Positions 1-4,148 of a stretch of 8,403 nt of DNA are shown one piece after another. Numbering within the stretch: position 1 is the first letter of the stretch; each line of letters opens with the position of its first letter. The notes under the pieces were generated by a model. It saw nothing but the letters and a program-made list of their open reading frames with translations, had not been told where the DNA came from and did not search any database. This stretch comes from Desulfocapsa sp. (GTDB taxonomy: Bacteria; Desulfobacterota; Desulfobulbia; Desulfobulbales; Desulfocapsaceae), in the NCBI GenBank assembly GCA_029934915.1, contig JAOZLI010000112.1:1-8403 (forward strand), written 5' to 3'. A program made the position numbers and the translations under genes.

Positions 1-30
1 GCTGGTGTAATCAGTGAGATCATCGAATAA
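1..30 (+). CDS. tuf: Elongation factor Tu, C-terminal end only (partial)
   Basis: The first thirty bases read AGVISEIIE and then a TAA stop. This matches the very C-terminus of bacterial EF-Tu, which typically ends in a (V/I)(V/I)(S/T)(K/E)I(I/L)E-like string. EF-Tu is the GTPase that delivers aminoacyl-tRNA to the ribosomal A site. Only the last strand of domain 3 is visible, so nothing can be said about the G domain or antibiotic-binding residues. The identification rests on this short tail plus the position: a tuf copy directly upstream of rpmG–trpT–secE–nusG is a very common bacterial arrangement. The gene begins outside the window. Confidence 0.85.
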   Translation, partial: AGVISEIIE

Positions 31-41
31 TTAAACCCTTC

Positions 42-76
42 AAAACACCTCTCTGTTTTTTCAGGGGGGTGTTTTT
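42..76 (+). terminator. Intrinsic terminator after tuf
   Basis: A 14-bp stem is formed by 42-55 (AAAACACCTCTCTG) and 62-75 (CAGGGGGGTGTTTT), with two G-U wobbles and a six-T loop at 56-61. The 3' arm runs straight into a T-run (72-76), the usual layout of a Rho-independent terminator. It begins 11 bases after the tuf stop. The rpmG start codon lies only 16 bases beyond it, so it is probably leaky; otherwise rpmG, the tRNA and secE would need a promoter overlapping the terminator. The A-run ahead of the 5' arm could let it act weakly in the other direction too. Confidence 0.8.
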
Positions 77-92
77 GCTATTTGGAATTATC

Positions 93-242
93 ATGAGAGA
101 TATTGTAACCCTTGCATGTGGTACATGTAAAAATCGTAACTATACAACGACCAAGAATAAGAGAAATACGCCAGGAAAACTCGAGTTCAAAAAATACTGC
201 CCATTCTGCAGAACACATACACCTCATAAAGAAACAAAATAA
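93..242 (+). CDS. rpmG: 50S ribosomal protein L33, zinc-ribbon form
   Basis: A 49-residue protein starting [12 protein letters not shown] and ending in a basic tail (THTPHKETK). L33 is a small protein of the large ribosomal subunit, near the E site. Length and wording match the family. Two Cys pairs are present, C9-x2-C12 and C36-x2-C39, so this is the zinc-binding (C+) type of L33 rather than a Cys-free paralogue. Lys and Arg are frequent, as expected for an rRNA-binding protein. The Shine-Dalgarno is weak (GGA at 84-86, 6 bases before ATG). The stop codon is 8 bases before the mature tRNA-Trp, so the two are almost certainly co-transcribed. In many bacteria L33 sits between tuf or trpT and secE, as here; the E. 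coli copy is instead beside rpmB. Confidence 0.95.
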   Translation: MRDIVTLACGTCKNRNYTTTKNKRNTPGKLEFKKYCPFCRTHTPHKETK

Positions 243-250
243 TTATTTGC

Positions 251-327
251 AGGCCAGTAGCTCTAATTGGTAGAGCGCCGGACTCCAAATCCGGATGTTG
301 GGGGTTCGACTCCCTCCTGGCCTGCCA
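251..327 (+). tRNA. trpT: tRNA-Trp (anticodon CCA), CCA end encoded
   Basis: The full cloverleaf can be drawn. Acceptor stem AGGCCAG (251-257) pairs with CTGGCCT (317-323). The D arm is GCTC/GAGC. The anticodon stem CCGGA/TCCGG encloses loop CTCCAAA (283-289) with anticodon CCA at 285-287. A 5-base variable loop follows. The T arm is GGGGG/CCCTC around TTCGACT, with one G-U pair. The discriminator is G324, typical of bacterial tRNA-Trp, and 3'-CCA is encoded at 325-327. It decodes UGG. It sits between rpmG and secE with no visible promoter of its own, so it is likely cut out of a tuf/rpmG-secE transcript by RNase P and 3' processing enzymes. Confidence 0.98.
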
Positions 328-387
328 TTTGTTTTTCTTTTGGTGCTAGTGTCTAAAATAATTATTAAGCAGAAGGCGGTTTGAATC

Positions 388-639
388 ATGGCAAAAATGA
401 CAAAATCAGTTGCTAAAGGTAAGCAGGTTGAGGTTGAGAAAAAGTCTATATTCTCTCCAGCATCCATTAGAACATTTGTTGATGAAGTCAAAGTAGAATT
501 CACAAAAATTGTTTGGCCTGACAAAAAGACGACTATCAGCTTAACTGGAGTTGTTGTAGTTTTTTCAATTCTTGCTTCTATATACCTTGGTTCTGTCGAT
601 TTAATTCTTGGAAAGATAATTGATACTGTTCTTCGCTAG
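388..639 (+). CDS. secE: Preprotein translocase subunit SecE (short, single-span form)
   Basis: An 83-residue inner-membrane protein that clamps SecY in the SecYEG export channel. Residues 1-25 are a hydrophilic, basic lead. Residues 27-48 form the conserved amphipathic helix with the family motif around E33-V-K-x-E-x-x-K-I-x-W43-P44. Residues 50-68 are one hydrophobic span (ISLTGVVVVFSILASIYLG), followed by a short periplasmic tail. E. coli SecE is longer, with two extra N-terminal spans; the one-span form is the minimal and most common type. I chose ATG 388 because AGAAGG at 371-376 lies upstream; the next ATG (397) would be too far from it. nusG follows 54 bases later, the classic secE-nusG pairing. 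Confidence 0.96.
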   Translation: MAKMTKSVAKGKQVEVEKKSIFSPASIRTFVDEVKVEFTKIVWPDKKTTISLTGVVVVFSILASIYLGSVDLILGKIIDTVLR

Positions 640-693
640 GTTGCAACATTATTTAACACTCTCCTCACTCTATCATTTTACTGGATAAAATAA

Positions 694-1227
694 ATGGCAA
701 TGCACTGGTATATATTGCAGGTTCATTCCGGCTTTGAGGAAAAGGTTAAACTGACCCTTGAGGACAGAATAAGTAAGGCTGACCTTGAAGATTCATTTGG
801 AGAGATTTTAGTACCAGAAGAACAGGTAGTTGAGATGGTCAAAGGTGTTCGTAAAACATCATCTCGAAAGTTCTTCCCTGGATATATGCTACTCTCCATG
901 GACCTCAACGATGAGACCTGGCATGTGTTGCACGAGAACATGCCTCGAGTTATCGGTTTTGTAGGTGATGATGAAAATCCTACACCAATGCCCGATGAAG
1001 ATGCTGATAAAATAATTGCTCGTATTCAGGACGGTAGTGAAACGCCCAGACCAAAGGTTATATTTGAAATCGGTGAAAGTGTTCGGGTTACAGATGGACC
1101 TTTTGCGAACTTTCAGGGCGTTGTCGATGAAGTATTTCCTGAGAAGGGCAGAGTAAAAGTTATGGTATCCATTTTCGGCAGGGAGACACCTGTTGAATTG
1201 GAGTATATCCAGGTATCGAACAATTAG
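694..1227 (+). CDS. nusG: Transcription elongation/antitermination factor NusG
   Basis: A 177-residue factor that binds the RNA polymerase clamp across the DNA channel and links it to Rho or to ribosomal protein S10. The NGN domain (about residues 4-112) opens with HWYILQVHSGFE and carries the signature FFPGYML at 60-66 and the RVIGFVG strand at 85-91. A linker leads to a KOW domain (about 124-177), with GESVRVTDGPFANFQG at 127-142. The length is normal for the short NusG form, with no inserted domain. The Shine-Dalgarno is poor (GGA 683-685, 8 bases before ATG 694); the alternative ATG at 700 is less well spaced and would remove part of the usual lead. It lies between secE and rplK, as in most bacteria. 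Confidence 0.97.
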   Translation: MAMHWYILQVHSGFEEKVKLTLEDRISKADLEDSFGEILVPEEQVVEMVKGVRKTSSRKFFPGYMLLSMDLNDETWHVLHENMPRVIGFVGDDENPTPMPDEDADKIIARIQDGSETPRPKVIFEIGESVRVTDGPFANFQGVVDEVFPEKGRVKVMVSIFGRETPVELEYIQVSNN

Positions 1228-1296
1228 ATGATCAGTAGCGTTCTAATGGTTGCATTGTCAACTGTTATTCAGTTTTAGAAAAAAAATTTAAAAGAA

Positions 1297-1317
1297 ACTC
1301 TATTATTAGAGTAGGAG
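1297..1317 (+). promoter_or_regulatory. Small hairpin touching the rplK ribosome binding site
   Basis: ACTCTA (1297-1302) and TAGAGT (1307-1312) form a perfect 6-bp stem with a TTAT loop. The Shine-Dalgarno AGGAG (1313-1317) begins at the very next base, 6 bases before the rplK ATG. The stem is AU-rich and weak alone. In E. coli, L1 represses the L11–L1 mRNA by binding near this place, so a structure here could take part in translational control. The L1 contact bases are not recognisable to me, so any L1 role is inference. Confidence 0.4.
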
Positions 1318-1323
1318 TTCGAA

Positions 1324-1752
1324 ATGGCAAAGAAACCTTCGGCGTATATTAAATTGCAGATTCCTGCCGGAAAAGCCAATCCTTCACCACCAGTAGGGCC
1401 AGCACTTGGTCAGCATGGTGTGAATATTATGGAATTCTGTAAAGCATTTAACGCCAAGACTCAGGATATGGGTGATACCGTTGTTCCTGTAGTAATTACT
1501 GTATATGTAGATAGGTCTTTTAGTTATGTTACTAAAACACCACCTGCTTCATTCCTTTTGATGAAGGCCGCTGGTTTGAAAAAGGCGTCATCTAATCCAA
1601 AGAGTGAACGTGTAGCTGAAATTACTTTGGAAAAAGTTCGTGAAATAGCAGAAACTAAAATGCCTGATCTTAATGCGTATGATATAGATGCTGCAACTAA
1701 GATCATTTCTGGTACAGCTCAAAGTATGGGCATAACAGTCATTGGCGCATAA
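1324..1752 (+). CDS. rplK: 50S ribosomal protein L11
   Basis: A 142-residue protein, the normal L11 length. It binds helices 43/44 of 23S rRNA and forms the base of the GTPase-associated centre with L10 and L7/L12; it is also needed for RelA activation in bacteria that use it. The N-terminal domain (1 to about 70) has the hallmark run [19 protein letters not shown] (14-32), including P22 and P23, where thiostrepton-type antibiotics act; these prolines are intact. The C-terminal rRNA-binding domain (about 72-142) has [13 protein letters not shown] at 72-84 and ends with GTAQSMGI (130-137). It has a good AGGAG Shine-Dalgarno. It is followed after 66 bases by rplA, the usual L11–L1 pair. Confidence 0.98.
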   Translation: MAKKPSAYIKLQIPAGKANPSPPVGPALGQHGVNIMEFCKAFNAKTQDMGDTVVPVVITVYVDRSFSYVTKTPPASFLLMKAAGLKKASSNPKSERVAEITLEKVREIAETKMPDLNAYDIDAATKIISGTAQSMGITVIGA

Positions 1753-1773
1753 CTATTAAATTTACATACTGCT

Positions 1774-1800
1774 GGATCGTACTTTAGAAGAAAACGATCC
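1774..1800 (+). promoter_or_regulatory. Inverted repeat between rplK and rplA
   Basis: GGATCGT (1774-1780) and ACGATCC (1794-1800) form a perfect 7-bp stem with a 13-base A-rich loop. No T-run follows, so it is not a standard terminator. It ends 7 bases before the AGGAGG Shine-Dalgarno of rplA (1808-1813). It may be an mRNA stability or processing element, or take part in control of rplA; the sequence alone does not decide. Confidence 0.4.
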
Positions 1801-1818
1801 TGAGAGTAGGAGGCTAAC

Positions 1819-2523
1819 ATGCCGAAGCACGGAAAAAATTATAATAACAAAGTTGAAAAATTTGACGGTACTGCTCAGTACAGTCTTGAAGATGCTGTAA
1901 AACTTGTACTGCAGAGCAGTTTTACCAAGTTTGACGAGACCATTGATATCGCCATGAAACTTGGTGTTGATCCGCGTCATGCAGATCAAATGGTTCGTTC
2001 CTCAGTTGTACTTCCCCACGGTACTGGTAAAGAAACAAGAGTACTTGTTTTCGCCAAAGGTGATAAAGAGACCGAGGCAAAGGAAGCTGGTGCGGACTTT
2101 GTCGGTGGCGATGATCTGGTAGAAAAAATAAAGGAAGGCTGGACTGATTTTGATAAAACCGTTGCTACCCCTGATATGATGGGTACTGTTGGTAAAATTG
2201 GTCGTATACTTGGACCTAGAAATCTTATGCCCAATGCCAAACTTGGTACTGTTACCTTTGATGTCGCCAATATTATAAAAGAAATCAAATCAGGCAAGGT
2301 GGACTTTCGTGTTGAAAAAACCGGAATCATTCATGCTGGTCTTGGAAAAGTTTCTTTTGGTCAGGATTCAATGGTGGAAAATATCAAAGCATTTGTACAG
2401 AGGGTCATACAATTAAAACCTTCTTCCGCAAAGGGCATTTACCTGCGTTCTGTAATTATTAGTTCCACAATGGGACCAGGGGTAAAGCTTGATCCAGTCG
2501 CACTTACTGCATTTGTTAAGTAA
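1819..2523 (+). CDS. rplA: 50S ribosomal protein L1
   Basis: A 234-residue protein, the typical bacterial L1 length. L1 forms the mobile L1 stalk that helps release deacylated tRNA from the E site, and in many bacteria represses its own L11–L1 mRNA. Domain I is made of both ends of the chain; domain II is inserted in the middle. Clear family blocks are [21 protein letters not shown] starting at 51, the [16 protein letters not shown] block (131-146), [12 protein letters not shown] (169-180) and [11 protein letters not shown] (216-226), the last two belonging to the rRNA-binding face. The start is well supported by AGGAGG at 1808-1813, five bases before ATG. It is followed by a long leader before rplJ, which marks a regulatory break between the L11–L1 and L10–L7/L12 units. 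Confidence 0.98.
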   Translation: MPKHGKNYNNKVEKFDGTAQYSLEDAVKLVLQSSFTKFDETIDIAMKLGVDPRHADQMVRSSVVLPHGTGKETRVLVFAKGDKETEAKEAGADFVGGDDLVEKIKEGWTDFDKTVATPDMMGTVGKIGRILGPRNLMPNAKLGTVTFDVANIIKEIKSGKVDFRVEKTGIIHAGLGKVSFGQDSMVENIKAFVQRVIQLKPSSAKGIYLRSVIISSTMGPGVKLDPVALTAFVK

Positions 2524-2542
2524 GTGAGATTTTATATATAGT
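2513..2542 (+). promoter_or_regulatory. Candidate sigma-70-type promoter for rplJ
   Basis: TTGTTA (2513-2518), overlapping the end of rplA, resembles a -35 box. It is followed by TATATA (2535-2540, 16-base spacer) or TATAGT (2537-2542, 18-base spacer) as a -10 box. Transcription would begin near 2548-2550, just before the L10 leader element at about 2556. E. coli also has a separate rplJ promoter near the end of rplA. This is a pattern match by eye in an AT-rich region, so confidence is moderate. Confidence 0.45.
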
Positions 2543-2555
2543 TTTAATAAAACAG

Positions 2556-2612
2556 TCGAAGACAGTGGGTACCGTTAACGGTTTAATCACATTATGTGTC
2601 CTGCCGAGGCAA
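2556..2612 (+). promoter_or_regulatory. L10 leader: mRNA binding site for the L10–L7/L12 complex
   Basis: The gap before rplJ carries the conserved blocks that I recall from ribosomal protein L10 leader RNAs: GAAGACAGTGGG (2558-2569), TTTAATC (2582-2588) and CCTGCCGAGGC (2600-2610). Between them are two short hairpins, ACCG-TTAA-CGGT (2571-2582) and CACA-TTA-TGTG (2588-2598). CAG (2563-2565) and CTG (2601-2603) could close the whole element. In bacteria where this RNA has been studied, surplus L10(L12)n binds it and lowers rplJ-rplL expression. Downstream, GGCAA (2608-2612) can pair with TTGCC (2676-2680), and TGCC-TAA-GGCA (2690-2700) forms a small hairpin 21 bases before the Shine-Dalgarno. 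These could relay binding to the start site, but that part is inference. Confidence 0.8.
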
Positions 2613-2721
2613 TCTTTGAAATATAGCATGCTTACAGAAATAATGTTTTGTGTTCGCATTCGTAGTATTAGTATTTTGCCCGTAACTGCTGCCTAAGGCA
2701 TAAGATAAACTTTAACCGATT

Positions 2722-2737
2722 AAGGAGGAGCACTTTG
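2722..2737 (+). promoter_or_regulatory. Strong Shine-Dalgarno that fixes the TTG start of rplJ
   Basis: AAGGAGG at 2722-2728 is an excellent anti-16S match, placed 6 bases before the TTG at 2735. No in-frame ATG or GTG lies near enough to use it, and the L10 family wording begins right after the TTG. The rare start codon is therefore convincing. Confidence 0.85.
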
Positions 2738-3256
2738 AACCGTGATGATAAATCAGCAGTAGTCTCCGAGTTGAATGATTCATTCAGCCGTGCCAAATTT
2801 ACAGTGGTAACTGATTATTGTGGATTAACGGTTTCTGAGTTGCAAGAGCTTCGTATTCAATTACGCAGCTGTGATTCAGAAATTCGAATTGCAAAGAATA
2901 CTCTTCTTAAAAGGGCAGTTTCGGACACCGCCAGTGATGTACTTCTAGAAGACTTCACCGGCACAACAGCCGTTGTAATGGCTTATGATGATCCGGTCGG
3001 CCCTGCTAAGGCACTTGCAACATTTGCACAAGATCATGAAAAACTGCAAATTCGAGCAGCTGTTCTTGAAGGAGAGAGAATTTCTTCAGATGAATTGATG
3101 GCACTGTCTAAACTTCCTTCCAAGGACGTTCTTCTCGGACAGTTCCTCTCCGTTCTTAATAGTGTACCTACTGGACTTGTTCAGGTTCTCTCAGGAGTTC
3201 CGCGTACATTCCTTTATGGCTTACAGGCTATTAAAGAGCAGAAGGAACAAGCATAA
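2735..3256 (+). CDS. rplJ: 50S ribosomal protein L10 (TTG start)
   Basis: A 173-residue protein of usual length that anchors L7/L12 dimers to the ribosome and, with them, represses its own mRNA. The N-terminal rRNA/L11-binding part (1 to about 130) includes VVTDYCGLTVSELQELR (24-40), RIAKNTLLKRA (51-61) and GTTAVVMAYDDPVGPAK (76-92). The C-terminal part (about 133-173) is the long helix, broken by proline-containing turns, that docks L7/L12 N-terminal dimers. The number of dimers (two or three) cannot be read off with confidence. Translation starts at TTG, unlike the ATG of the other complete genes here, which may keep its output below that of rplL, which is needed in several copies per L10. 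rplL follows after 89 bases. Confidence 0.97.
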   Translation: MNRDDKSAVVSELNDSFSRAKFTVVTDYCGLTVSELQELRIQLRSCDSEIRIAKNTLLKRAVSDTASDVLLEDFTGTTAVVMAYDDPVGPAKALATFAQDHEKLQIRAAVLEGERISSDELMALSKLPSKDVLLGQFLSVLNSVPTGLVQVLSGVPRTFLYGLQAIKEQKEQA

Positions 3257-3279
3257 TTCTGACGACTACAAAAGATTGA

Positions 3280-3295
3280 AGGCTTAGTGAAGCCT
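3280..3295 (+). promoter_or_regulatory. Hairpin in the rplJ–rplL gap
   Basis: AGGCTTAGTGAAGCCT folds into a perfect 6-bp stem (AGGCTT/AAGCCT) with an AGTG loop, 24 bases after the rplJ stop. The following GTCAAAACTTTT is not a proper U-tract, so it is unlikely to terminate. It might protect mRNA ends or separate translation of L10 from the more abundant L7/L12, but no specific role can be shown. Confidence 0.35.
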
Positions 3296-3345
3296 GTCAA
3301 AACTTTTAAAAAGATTATTTAACGAATAAATACGAGGTATTTCCA

Positions 3346-3726
3346 ATGGCTGTATCAAAAGACGATGTAATTGAGTTCTTATCTAACATGTCTGTACTTG
3401 AGCTTTCTGAGCTTATCAAAGATCTTGAAGAAAAATTTGGTGTTTCAGCTGCTGCTCCTGCTGCTGTTGCTGTTGCTGGCGCTGCTGATGGTGGTGGCGA
3501 AGCTGCTGCAGAGCAAACCGAATTTGACGTTATTCTTACCTCTTTTGGCGATGCCAAAATTAAGGTAATTAAGGAAGTTCGTGCAATCACTGCCCTTGGT
3601 TTGAAAGAAGCCAAGACTCTGGTTGAAGGTGCTCCTACTCCGCTTAAGGAAGGCGTTTCTAAAGACGAAGCCGAAGCGATTAAGAAGCAGATTGAAGAAG
3701 TTGGTGCTTCTGCAGAAATCAAGTAA
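3346..3726 (+). CDS. rplL: 50S ribosomal protein L7/L12
   Basis: A 126-residue acidic stalk protein, present in several copies per ribosome, that recruits translation GTPases such as EF-Tu and EF-G. The N-terminal dimerisation domain (1 to about 33) reads [28 protein letters not shown]. The flexible hinge (about 34-57) is rich in Ala, Gly and Val. The C-terminal factor-binding domain (about 58-126) begins [21 protein letters not shown] and carries the family signature [17 protein letters not shown] (81-97). Its DNA is biased to GCT in the hinge, giving a locally repetitive stretch (about 3450-3510). The Shine-Dalgarno GAGGT (3334-3338) lies 7 bases before ATG. A long structured gap separates it from rpoB, a usual place for reducing expression between ribosomal and polymerase genes. 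Confidence 0.98.
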   Translation: MAVSKDDVIEFLSNMSVLELSELIKDLEEKFGVSAAAPAAVAVAGAADGGGEAAAEQTEFDVILTSFGDAKIKVIKEVRAITALGLKEAKTLVEGAPTPLKEGVSKDEAEAIKKQIEEVGASAEIK

Positions 3727-3742
3727 TCAACTGTTTGCATAT

Positions 3743-3772
3743 GATTGTTGCTAACATACTGTTACAACAATC
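3743..3772 (+). promoter_or_regulatory. First hairpin of the rplL–rpoB gap
   Basis: GATTGTTG (3743-3750) pairs with CAACAATC (3765-3772). After a single bulged C (3751), TAAC (3752-3755) pairs with GTTA (3761-3764), giving 12 bp around the loop ATACT. It begins 16 bases after the rplL stop and is followed 3 bases later by a second long hairpin. There is no T-run, so on its own it looks more like a processing or stabilising stem than a terminator. Confidence 0.65.
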
Positions 3773-3775
3773 GAA

Positions 3776-3813
3776 ACGATACGCTACGGGCTTTTAGTCC
3801 GCTGGCGTATCGT
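3776..3813 (+). terminator. Second hairpin after rplL: likely attenuator or RNase III-type stem
   Basis: ACGATACGC (3776-3784) and GCGTATCGT (3805-3813) form a perfect 9-bp stem. Inside it, CGGGC (3787-3791) pairs with GTCCG (3797-3801) with one G-U, around the loop TTTTA, leaving a small internal loop. The bases after it (GCTTTATAC) are only modestly T-rich, so complete termination is unlikely. In E. coli the rplL–rpoB gap contains a partial terminator and an RNase III cleavage site. The same place, the long interrupted stem and the need to express rpoB less than rplL fit that kind of role here. Confidence 0.6.
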
Positions 3814-4148
3814 GCTTTATACAAAGCAGTATGTTTTATGTTGTAAAAACACGGAACAACAGTGGGATATCGTTGTTGCTTCGATTCTTTATTTTCCAGT
3901 TTTGATTCACCCCTAATCGTGTGTAGCTATGAAAATGAATGAAATTAAAGCAAAGTCTGCGAAAGAAGGTGGGCTTTTGACCTTCTGTTATTGTCCTGAC
4001 ATTATTCCCCCGTATCCGCTGTATCATACTTTTTGAACTTCCCTGGCTTAGCAGCCACCCTGCCAAGCCGTTTAATCCAGCGTCATACGTTTTCGTCTGT
4101 CTGCTGGTATACAGTAATTATCCGTTAAAGGCATCCCTGAGGTAAATT
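3814..4148 (+). other. Untranslated leader of rpoB (no gene)
   Basis: This stretch has no convincing coding region on either strand. It contains further hairpins: AGAAGGT/ACCTTCT (3964-3970 with 3980-3986, loop GGGCTTTTG); GGCTT/AAGCC (4045-4049 with 4065-4069); and CCAGC/GCTGG (4077-4081 with 4103-4107), the last enclosing ACG/CGT. TGGTATACA at 4106-4113 looks like an extended -10 box, but no -35 is properly spaced, so I do not claim a promoter. The rpoB Shine-Dalgarno TGAGGT (4138-4143) lies 5 bases before the ATG. Taken with the tandem hairpins, about 420 bases are spent between rplL and rpoB, which suggests real mRNA-level control rather than a simple spacer. Confidence 0.5.

Noticed and set aside
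329..359. Possible secE promoter TTGTTT ... TAAAAT after the tRNA
   Set aside because: The 19-base spacer and T-rich surroundings make this a weak match; the tRNA 3' end and secE are more likely on a shared transcript.
640..647. Palindrome GTTGCAAC just after the secE stop
   Set aside because: Eight bases with no loop cannot fold as RNA hairpin, and such palindromes are common by chance.
1250..1290. Possible rplK promoter: TTGCAT or TTGTCA upstream with TTTTAG or TAGAAA
   Set aside because: The -35-like boxes are fair, but no -10 with correct spacing scores well (TTTTAG at 17 bases is only half matched), so I do not annotate it.
3450..3510. GCT-rich triplet stretch resembling a microsatellite
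   Set aside because: It is the Ala-rich hinge of L7/L12, a normal feature of the protein family.
3315..3740. A 141-codon minus-strand frame opposite rplL
   Set aside because: It is the antisense shadow of the Ala/GCT-rich rplL sequence; the Ser/Ala-rich product is an artefact of that codon bias.
3929..4036. A 35-codon ATG reading frame (MKMNEIKAKSAK...) in the rplL–rpoB gap
   Set aside because: No Shine-Dalgarno precedes the ATG, the product matches nothing I recognise, and a hairpin (3964-3986) lies within it. A chance frame in a structured leader is more likely, though a leader peptide is not strictly excluded.
3836..4066. A 76-codon minus-strand frame in the rplL–rpoB gap
   Set aside because: It begins with TTG, has no ribosome binding site on the minus strand, shows no family features and lies opposite a transcribed leader.
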